Positions 1-4,691 of a stretch of 6,880 nucleotides of DNA are shown one piece after another. Both the position numbers and the translations under genes were made by a program. The notes beneath the pieces were generated by a model, which was given only the letters and a program-made list of their open reading frames with translations, was not told the origin of the DNA and did no database searches. This stretch comes from CAZTWC01 sp964617105 [NCBI: uncultured Myxococcia bacterium] (lineage in GTDB: Bacteria; CAZTWC01). The stretch spans positions 3,046 to 9,925 of the forward strand of contig CAZTWC010000127.1 of NCBI GenBank assembly GCA_964617105.1, in the 5' to 3' direction. Each line of letters opens with the position of its first letter. The first letter of the stretch is position 1.

Positions 1-1241
1 TTCTCTCCCATTCCTTCCTGGTGCTTGATCTTTTCTATCAATTCCCATTCGTAGCGTTCGTATTCTATCGAATCCATCTGGTCATCCAGATATTGCATCT
101 CTTCGTTCAGCACCCGTTTTACTCTGGGAGAAATATTTTTCATAATTCGATTGTTCACCTTTTCTTCCTGGTATTTTAACAGGTAAGAAAGAGCGTGCAT
201 ATCGGTATTGATCAATATTTTTTGAATGGCCCTATTGTCCAGTTTGGCAATATCGGCAAAGGTCTTGAGTTTGGCAATGGTCATAAACTTGGGAACTTTT
301 TTATGGAAATAATCTTTCCCCTTTTTACCGGCCCAGGATAAAAAATCATCTTTATTGAACAGAAAAAGGCTGAAAGGTATCTCTCCATCGCCAATCCTGA
401 CCAGGATATTTTCCGGTTTTATATCCATTATGGAGGAGATGTCATCCAGATCGACAATTTCGTTTTCAGAAATTTCAAATTGCTGGAAATATTCGGCATT
501 TTCCTTTTTAAAAGCCTGGGCTTTTTTGAAAAAATTCTGCCAATCATACAGCAAAATATATTCTTGGAGTTCGTGAGCAGTTTTAAGAGGGTCTTTCTCG
601 GTTTCCAAAGTAAAGAGATTTATAGATTCAAACAGATGGATAAAACGTTCTATCTCCATACTGTTTAGCGATAGTGTATGTTTCAGGGCGGAGATTATCT
701 CTTTGAGATTCACTTTGATAAAATTATTATTGGAACTAGAACTATCTTGGCCATTTCTTTGATGTTTTCTGGTAAATTTACCAGGTTTACTTTTGGCAGT
801 GATGTTATCAGGTTTACTTTGGACGTGGGCTTTGAATACCAATTCCATCACTTTGCAGACGCTGGCAAAAAGGTCGCCGCTGGATACAGCAGAAAAAGAT
901 CGGGTGGTTTCATCCAATCGATGCACCAAAGATAAAACGATGGCTTTTAGCATTGGAGAAGCGCGGTTTAGGTCGTGTATCAACTGGGCTTTCTCCACCA
1001 TCACCACTTCGGAATATTCCAGAGCCCGGGCGGTGGCGGTTCTTCCCAGATCAACGATAAGGGACATCTCTCCAAATATACTACCTTTATCCAGGATAGT
1101 TAAAACCACTTTCCTGCTCTTCAGCATTTTAGATATCTCAACTTTTCCCGACTTGACAATGTAAACAGTCTTGCCGGCGCTGCCCTCTTTGAAGATAACC
1201 TGGTCCGCATAAAATTCTTTACTTACATAGGAACGATTCAT
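1..1241 (-). CDS. Cyclic-nucleotide-binding / FliG C-terminal-like fusion protein (3' end cut by window)
   Basis: The frame is open from an ATG to the left edge, giving 413 visible residues. Residues about 8-118 form a cNMP-binding domain of the CRP/PKA type. The phosphate-binding cassette FGEMSLIVDLGRTATARA (56-73) keeps the Glu (E58) and Arg (R67) that hold the ribose and phosphate, with the PKA-like spacing of nine. No helix-turn-helix follows. Residues 141-173 are a Ser/Asn/Lys-rich linker, and 175-320 are mostly helical and unrecognised. Residues about 327-410 match FliG's C-terminal domain: FADIAKLDNRAIQKIL, then LKYQEE and KNISPRVKRVLNEEMQYL. Aligned to E. coli FliG, K264 and R281 are kept (K356, R373), D288/D289 become E380/E381, and R297 falls on M389. 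The EHPQ motif of the FliG middle domain is absent, so this is not a normal rotor protein. A weak GGGA lies 11 bases before the start. No flagellar genes are adjacent. A ligand-gated FliG-like interaction protein is inference. Confidence 0.9.
   Translation of the reverse strand, partial: MNRSYVSKEFYADQVIFKEGSAGKTVYIVKSGKVEISKMLKSRKVVLTILDKGSIFGEMSLIVDLGRTATARALEYSEVVMVEKAQLIHDLNRASPMLKAIVLSLVHRLDETTRSFSAVSSGDLFASVCKVMELVFKAHVQSKPDNITAKSKPGKFTRKHQRNGQDSSSSNNNFIKVNLKEIISALKHTLSLNSMEIERFIHLFESINLFTLETEKDPLKTAHELQEYILLYDWQNFFKKAQAFKKENAEYFQQFEISENEIVDLDDISSIMDIKPENILVRIGDGEIPFSLFLFNKDDFLSWAGKKGKDYFHKKVPKFMTIAKLKTFADIAKLDNRAIQKILINTDMHALSYLLKYQEEKVNNRIMKNISPRVKRVLNEEMQYLDDQMDSIEYERYEWELIEKIKHQEGMGE
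782..820 (-). repeat. 12-bp in-frame direct repeat in the linker of the cNMP/FliG-like gene
   Basis: The plus-strand word CAGGTTTACTTT occurs at 782-793 and 809-820. The period of 27 bases equals nine codons and gives two copies of SKP(D/G) in the protein linker (142-144 and 151-153). It suggests slippage-driven growth of a flexible tether between the ligand-binding domain and the rest. Confidence 0.6.
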
Positions 1242-1302
1242 CTTGCAATAATCCCAGTTATTTTGTAGTTTGAGTTGTTTTTAATTTTAATAATATGGTT
1301 GT

Positions 1303-1332
1303 ATTATTTAATTAATTATCACTAGAAGTCAA
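1303..1332 (-). promoter_or_regulatory. Sigma-70-type promoter for the cNMP/FliG-like gene
   Basis: Read on the minus strand, TTGACT (1332-1327; 5 of 6 to consensus) is followed after 18 bases by AATAAT (1308-1303; 5 of 6). Transcription would start near 1296, giving a leader of about 55 bases before the minus-strand ATG. The region is very AT-rich, so chance matches are possible. The position in a divergent gap, pointing at the gene, supports the call. Confidence 0.45.
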
Positions 1333-1354
1333 TGTAAAATTTTGGATTGGAATC

Positions 1355-1359
1355 AGGAG
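1355..1359 (+). promoter_or_regulatory. Ribosome binding site that fixes the AMMECR1-protein start
   Basis: AGGAG lies five bases upstream of the in-frame ATG at 1365. The longer reading from a TTG at 1347 would contain this site inside the coding sequence and has no comparable site of its own. A second ATG at 1360 is out of frame and too close to the site. The start at 1365 is therefore preferred. Confidence 0.75.
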
Positions 1360-1364
1360 ATGGT

Positions 1365-2057
1365 ATGGACTCAATTATTTTATCCAGAAATATAAAAACA
1401 TCACTTGTTTTTTTTGCTGTAACGGTGACTATTTCGGTTGTGTGGCTCTTTTCAGGAGTGGTCCGGGCACAAAAAATTGGAAAAGAGGAAGTGATTACTA
1501 AAGAAGATGGGAAAATACTCTTGAATATGGCCAGGAAAAGTCTTGAAACCTATATCAACAGCAAGGGTAAAAAAAATTATCAGCCTGGCCAGGTGCCGGT
1601 CCGCCTCCAGAAAAAAACCGGTTGTTTTGTTACTTTAAAGAAAAAAGGGCAATTGCGGGGATGTATTGGTTACATCAAGGCCCGGGGACCGCTTTACCAG
1701 TGCGTATTGGAAAATGCTGTCAACGCCGCTGTGCATGACAACCGTTTTTCAAGAGTTATCCCCAAAGAATTATCCGAGATAACCATAGAGATAAGTGTTC
1801 TTACTCCTCCGCGAAGGTTTAACTATAAAAAAGTCAAAGAGTTGTTGGATAAATTGAAACCGGGCCAGGATGGAGTTATTCTTAGGCAGGGATATTTAAG
1901 TGCCACTTATTTGCCCTCAGTGTGGGAGCAGTTACCCGATAAAGAGATGTTTTTATCTCATTTGTGCCGTAAAGGCGGTATGTCGTCCGGTTGTTTTCGC
2001 AAACTAAACCAAACCCAAGTGTTTCTTTACCGTTCTCTACATTTTGAAGAACCATGA
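1365..2057 (+). CDS. Exported AMMECR1-domain protein
   Basis: The 230-residue protein begins with a hydrophobic segment (about 12-34) followed by VRA-Q, a plausible signal peptidase I site after A35, so the mature part should be periplasmic, or membrane-anchored if uncleaved. Residues about 50-228 match the AMMECR1 family over its whole length: GCFVTL (86-91), the hallmark LRGCIG (97-102), VLENAVNAAVHDNRF (114-128), the EISVLTPPR strand (142-150), LPSVWEQ (183-189) and FLSHLCRKGGM (196-206). Most AMMECR1 proteins lack a signal peptide and are found alone or with MEMO1-family and radical-SAM partners (the AmmeMemoRadiSam set). Neither partner is visible here, and the biochemical activity of the family is unsettled. 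The conserved cysteine of LRGCIG (C100) is kept. The stop overlaps the start of the following phosphoesterase, so the two are almost surely co-transcribed. Confidence 0.9.
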   Translation: MDSIILSRNIKTSLVFFAVTVTISVVWLFSGVVRAQKIGKEEVITKEDGKILLNMARKSLETYINSKGKKNYQPGQVPVRLQKKTGCFVTLKKKGQLRGCIGYIKARGPLYQCVLENAVNAAVHDNRFSRVIPKELSEITIEISVLTPPRRFNYKKVKELLDKLKPGQDGVILRQGYLSATYLPSVWEQLPDKEMFLSHLCRKGGMSSGCFRKLNQTQVFLYRSLHFEEP

Positions 2058-2866
2058 AAATATTTGCTATCAGCGACTTACATATCTCTTTTTATAAGTC
2101 CAAGCCTATGGATATTTTTGGCTCCCAATGGTTGGATCACCATGATAAAATAGCCAATAATTGGAACAAAACAGTAGGAGAGGAAGATTTTGTTCTGTTG
2201 GCAGGCGACATCTCCTGGGCCAAGAAATTTGAAGAAGCCACTCCTGATTTTGAGTTTATCGCTGATTTGCCGGGAAAAAAGATTATCATCAGGGGTAATC
2301 ATGATTACTGGTGGACCTCAATTGGCAAGTTGCGCAAAAAAACGCTGCCCAATATATTTTTTATTCAAAACGATGCTCTGAATTTCCCCCTGGTTTCAAA
2401 AAAATGGCAGGGTATTACGGTTGGCGGTACCAGGCTCTGGAACTATCCTTTTGTAAATTGGCCTAAAACCACCGAAAAAATGGAAGAGCAGTTAAATAAC
2501 AGTCATAGCCAAAAGGTTATTGTTGATAGCCGTGCCCAGCAGACAGACGTTGGCAAGAAACAGGATGAAAAAATCAGGCAACGGGAATTGTTGAGGATGG
2601 AGATGAGCCTGCAAAAAATGGCAGTGGATAATCACCTGAAAATTTTTCTCACCCATTACCCTCCCCTGGGAGAGGATGGTGGCAGAAATCAAATAACCAG
2701 CCTTTTAACCAAAAACCAGATAGATATCTGCCTGTTTGGGCATTTGCACGGCATTGACGCCCCCACTGAGGGTTTTGATTATGTGAGAGATGAAGTGCGT
2801 TACCTGCTAACTTCATGCGATCATATTGGTTTCTGCCCTAAAATGATTATTGATCTGAAAGATTAG
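2054..2866 (+). CDS. Calcineurin-like metallophosphoesterase (COG1768-like)
   Basis: The 270-residue protein carries all metal-binding motifs of the calcineurin-like phosphoesterase fold in order: DLH (D8, H10), GDISW (D52), GNHD (81-84, with N82, H83 and D84), THYPP (H201) and GHLHG (229-233, with H230 and H232). A two-metal hydrolase is therefore likely intact. The wording around the motifs (PMDIFG near the start, GDISWA, IRGNHDYWW) is what I recall from the COG1768 group of predicted phosphohydrolases, whose substrate is unknown. Residues 140-190 form a charged helical insertion before the C-terminal metal ligands. There is no signal peptide, so the protein should be cytoplasmic. Its ATG shares four bases with the stop of the AMMECR1 gene (ATGA), indicating translational coupling. 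The product is thus cytoplasmic while its partner is exported, so a direct complex between mature forms is unlikely. Confidence 0.92.
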   Translation: MKIFAISDLHISFYKSKPMDIFGSQWLDHHDKIANNWNKTVGEEDFVLLAGDISWAKKFEEATPDFEFIADLPGKKIIIRGNHDYWWTSIGKLRKKTLPNIFFIQNDALNFPLVSKKWQGITVGGTRLWNYPFVNWPKTTEKMEEQLNNSHSQKVIVDSRAQQTDVGKKQDEKIRQRELLRMEMSLQKMAVDNHLKIFLTHYPPLGEDGGRNQITSLLTKNQIDICLFGHLHGIDAPTEGFDYVRDEVRYLLTSCDHIGFCPKMIIDLKD

Positions 2867-2895
2867 TTGTTTGTAATGCTTTGCCCTTTTTTACC

Positions 2896-2901
2896 GGGAG
2901 G
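2896..2901 (+). promoter_or_regulatory. Strong ribosome binding site for the MAF-like gene
   Basis: GGGAGG sits four bases before the ATG at 2906. An in-frame TTG directly after the upstream stop would add 13 residues (LFVMLCPFLPGGK-type) that overlap this site and resemble no family member. The start at 2906 is preferred, leaving a 39-base gap after the phosphoesterase gene. Confidence 0.75.
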
Positions 2902-2905
2902 TAAA

Positions 2906-3379
2906 ATGACTAGTACCTATCAAGAAAATTTGAACTGCCTGGAAAAACTCTGGGCAGCACCATCAAAGGAACAAGTGACGAGGGCAAGACCTACCGACGA
3001 AAATGTTGAGTTTATTCAGGGAAAAAAAGGAAATAATTCCCTAAAAATAAATAATATCTTGCTGCACAGTCGTTATCATCCGGTCAGGGAGGCCGAAGAA
3101 CAGATAGGAACTTTTAATAGCAGCAGTCAGGATTATCTGGTGATTTGGGGTTTGGGACTGGGTTACCATGTGGAAGCGGCTCTGCGGCTTTTTATTGGTA
3201 CCAGTATCCTTGTTGTTGAACCTAATTATGAAGTGATCAAACAGTTTCTTTCCAATAGAGAAGATTTTACTGACTGGCAGCACAGTCGCCTTGGCCTGGT
3301 CACCTCGGGGGAAGAGTTGGAAACGGTTTTAGGGAGAACAAAATCACAATGGATATCTTTGTTTGCTTCCATTCCTTAA
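2906..3379 (+). CDS. MAF/DUF115-like N-terminal domain protein, probably truncated by a frameshift
   Basis: The 157 residues resemble the N-terminal part of motility-associated-factor (MAF, DUF115-type) proteins, which act in flagellin glycosylation. They contain LLHSRYHPVREAE (52-64), a Rossmann-like turn LVIWGLGLGYHVEAAL (78-93), a strand ending in acid ILVVEPNYEV (101-110), and TSGEEL (133-138). Full MAF proteins run to several hundred residues, with the DUF115 catalytic-like part after this module. Here the frame stops at SLFASIP. The next reading frame overlaps in the +1 register and lacks a convincing start, so the two are best viewed as one interrupted gene. The continuing part does not look like DUF115 but like a nucleotidyltransferase, so the ancestral protein may have been a different fusion. 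The gene lies in the same run as the AMMECR1 and phosphoesterase genes. The alternative is a genuine stand-alone short domain. Confidence 0.75.
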   Translation: MTSTYQENLNCLEKLWAAPSKEQVTRARPTDENVEFIQGKKGNNSLKINNILLHSRYHPVREAEEQIGTFNSSSQDYLVIWGLGLGYHVEAALRLFIGTSILVVEPNYEVIKQFLSNREDFTDWQHSRLGLVTSGEELETVLGRTKSQWISLFASIP

Positions 3380-3380
3380 A
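3363..3380 (+). other. Frame junction between MAF-like and nucleotidyltransferase-like frames
   Basis: The upstream frame ends CCT-TAA. Skipping one T at this point continues as AAA GGT GGA in the downstream frame. This could be a disabling +1 mutation, an assembly error, or less likely a programmed +1 shift at CCT-TAA. The CUU-type slip and the internal Shine-Dalgarno element known from the RF2 gene are not both present: no purine-rich element lies just upstream. Confidence 0.5.
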
Positions 3381-3938
3381 GGTGGAATTTATAAACGGGA
3401 GGCCATCTCGGCCTTGAAAAAGGAGTTGCCTTCTAATCTATGGGAACCTTTGGCAGTATGTTCCGAGATCCGGGCAAATTGGCATTTTTTTTCAGTGCCA
3501 TCATTGCAAAAGATTTTTACCCCTGCTTTTCGTCGTAAAATAGATAATTTGATGCTTTTCCTGCTAAAAAAAGCAACCACCATCAAAGACCCGGCAGTAG
3601 AGGTTGAACGCTTGCTCTCAGGCGATAAAAACAAGAGTGGCGGCACCAGGTATTTTTACGGCAGCCCGGTTTTTTACTCTCAGGAACTCTATCAGGATTT
3701 GATGGTGGAGTTAGGTAGGAAACTTAACGGTATTAAATCGCTTAAAACGGTTGCTGTCTATGGTAATTACCAACAGCCCACACCAGGTATCAGCGATTTG
3801 GACTTGATTTTAGTGATAGAGAATGAATGTTTTTCTAATTATCCTAATCAGACAATCCTGCAAGAATTGTTGAAATTAACTAAAATGCATTTTAGTTTTA
3901 ACGAACGGATGGATCCATTGAAAAGTGTCCAGAATTAG
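3363..3938 (+). CDS. Nucleotidyltransferase-like fragment (likely 3' half of the preceding gene)
   Basis: The frame is open from a TTG inside the end of the preceding gene and has no ATG before about codon 64. No ribosome binding site fits: AGGTGG at 3380 has no start at usable distance, and GGGAGG at 3397 precedes a TTG at 3414 by 11 bases. Residue numbers count from the TTG at 3363. Residues 1-105 are not recognised. Residues 108-153 fit the start of a polymerase-beta-type nucleotidyltransferase: a helix (ELYQDLMVELGRKL), then TVAVYGNYQQPTPGISDLDLILVIE, with the GN(S)Y turn at 134-136 and the metal-binding acids D145 and D147. The third acid usually lies further on. Only about 40 residues follow and none is obvious, so the domain may be cut short. 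Joining at CCT-T-AAA (skipping one base) would give one protein of 343 residues. The stop overlaps the stop of the opposing gene. Confidence 0.6.
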   Translation: MLPFLKGGIYKREAISALKKELPSNLWEPLAVCSEIRANWHFFSVPSLQKIFTPAFRRKIDNLMLFLLKKATTIKDPAVEVERLLSGDKNKSGGTRYFYGSPVFYSQELYQDLMVELGRKLNGIKSLKTVAVYGNYQQPTPGISDLDLILVIENECFSNYPNQTILQELLKLTKMHFSFNERMDPLKSVQN

Positions 3939-4450
3939 AGGGTAGAATCGAGTAATTTGTAACTTTTAAGCAGAGAGAGCAGATCGTTGGTATCAAAATT
4001 GAGGGTGCAGTCAGAGATCATTTTGCCGCTATCCTTTTGGTATATAGCTCCATGGATGGTCAATATTGATTTAATGGGCTGGAGAGCAGACCAGGCAGCC
4101 TGTCCTTTGAAATAATATTCCTGAGAGTCATCGCCAATAAAATCGAGACTGTATTTTATCTTTTGCTCATCCAGCAGCCGAAATTCCAAAGAGCCGCTTA
4201 TGCTCTTGTTGGCAGCCAATCCTTCAGCGTAGATGTGTCCGTTTAAAAAAGATGTGAAATTATTTTTACCAGCCAACAGGTTAAAATACCGTAAGATATT
4301 ATCTACGGTGGATTGAAGTTTGACCCAGAGTTTCAGCTCGTTACCCACATTTTTCCCTTCCAGAAAACTATGCCGGCCATTTAATTTATATGAACATTGA
4401 ACTCCCAGTTGACCAGGTAGATTGTTAATTATTTTTTCTATAACTTCCAT
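3935..4450 (-). CDS. Uncharacterised small cytoplasmic protein, predicted beta-rich
   Basis: This is a 171-residue protein without signal peptide or membrane segment. A strong GAGGTG lies four bases before its ATG, so the frame is convincingly coding. After a short helical start, residues about 65-165 alternate strands: FLNGHIYAEGL (68-78), ISGSLEFRLL (84-93), KIKYSLDFIG (97-106), EYYFKGQAAW (111-120), ILTIHGAIYQ (129-138) and KMISDCTLNF (143-152), then DLLSLLKSYKL (156-166). From memory, this order resembles a lipocalin-like domain of about 150 residues found fused to, or encoded beside, GMC-type oxidoreductases and lipid-active alpha/beta hydrolases. The resemblance is one of pattern only, and no ligand or reaction can be assigned. 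It is transcribed away from the porin gene and towards the nucleotidyltransferase-like frame, with stop codons overlapping. Confidence 0.8.
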   Translation of the reverse strand: MEVIEKIINNLPGQLGVQCSYKLNGRHSFLEGKNVGNELKLWVKLQSTVDNILRYFNLLAGKNNFTSFLNGHIYAEGLAANKSISGSLEFRLLDEQKIKYSLDFIGDDSQEYYFKGQAAWSALQPIKSILTIHGAIYQKDSGKMISDCTLNFDTNDLLSLLKSYKLLDSTL

Positions 4451-4454
4451 GAAA

Positions 4455-4460
4455 CACCTC
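4455..4460 (-). promoter_or_regulatory. Ribosome binding site of the minus-strand small gene
   Basis: On the minus strand GAGGTG precedes the ATG at 4450 by four bases. It is the main evidence that this strand, not the plus strand, is coding between 3935 and 4450. I found no strong promoter for this gene in the gap; weak -35-like TTGTGA and TTGATA words occur, without a good -10 box at 17 bases. Confidence 0.7.
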
Positions 4461-4574
4461 GCAAATTATTAGTTAGTTAGTGTCCGCAAGGATACTATCA
4501 ATTCATGGGCAAATAATTACCATAAACTACCCTTTTTCACAACTTAAAAGGTTATATTTGGCGCGGATTATTTA

Positions 4575-4593
4575 CTTAGTGAGCCCTTAGTGA
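4575..4593 (+). repeat. Direct repeat CTTAGTGA x2 (11-bp period) abutting the -35 box
   Basis: CTTAGTGA occurs at 4575-4582 and 4586-4593, three bases apart, so equivalent bases are 11 bp (about one helical turn) apart. The second copy ends directly before TTGACA. Tandem recognition words on one face of the helix next to -35 are typical of activators of the OmpR/PhoB family. The word does not match the Pho-box consensus. Regulator identity is unknown. Confidence 0.5.
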
Positions 4594-4622
4594 TTGACAG
4601 GAAAAAAAAATAAGATTATTAT
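4594..4622 (+). promoter_or_regulatory. Near-consensus sigma-70 promoter of the porin/cytochrome genes
   Basis: TTGACA (4594-4599, perfect) is followed by a 17-base spacer and TATTAT (4617-4622, 5 of 6). Transcription would begin near 4629, giving a leader of about 60 bases to the ATG at 4692. A perfect TATAAT also occurs at 4636-4641, but no -35 box stands 16-18 bases before it, so it is a secondary candidate. The next plus-strand genes follow at 41 and 80 bases with no visible terminator, so this promoter may serve all three. Confidence 0.75.
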
Positions 4623-4652
4623 TTTTAGATAAAAGTATAATTTAAATTTTCC

Positions 4653-4673
4653 AATAGCCATTCATAATAGCCA
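4653..4673 (+). repeat. Direct repeat AATAGCCA x2 in the porin leader
   Basis: AATAGCCA occurs at 4653-4660 and 4666-4673, a period of 13. A shorter AATAG follows at 4685-4689, just after the AAGGA ribosome binding site (4679-4683). The copies lie in the predicted untranslated leader, where a protein or small RNA could act on translation. This may also be chance in an AT-rich stretch. Confidence 0.35.
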
Positions 4674-4691
4674 CTCAGAAGGATAATAGAA

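Noticed and set aside
355-1164. Several overlapping plus-strand open frames of 62-123 codons
   Set aside because: They lie antisense to the continuous 413-codon minus-strand frame, which carries two recognisable domains. None has a good ribosome binding site or family resemblance.
1335-1340. TAAAAT as a -10 box for the AMMECR1 operon
   Set aside because: The matching -35 position reads TTAATT (3 of 6) and the leader would be under 20 bases. It is too weak to list in an AT-rich gap, though the operon must have some promoter here.
1347-1364. Upstream TTG start for the AMMECR1-domain gene
   Set aside because: The AGGAG site at 1355-1359 is placed for the ATG at 1365 and would be inside the longer reading.
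2867-2905. TTG start directly after the phosphoesterase stop
   Set aside because: GGGAGG at 2896-2901 points to the ATG at 2906, and the extra 13 residues show no family match.
3938-4450. Continuation of the nucleotidyltransferase frame beyond its stop in another frame
   Set aside because: Nearby plus-strand frames hit stops quickly, and the region is convincingly coding on the minus strand.
4575-4593. Reading the direct repeat as a true Pho box
   Set aside because: Geometry fits but the word CTTAGTGA does not match the CTGTCAT-type consensus, so no named regulator is assigned.
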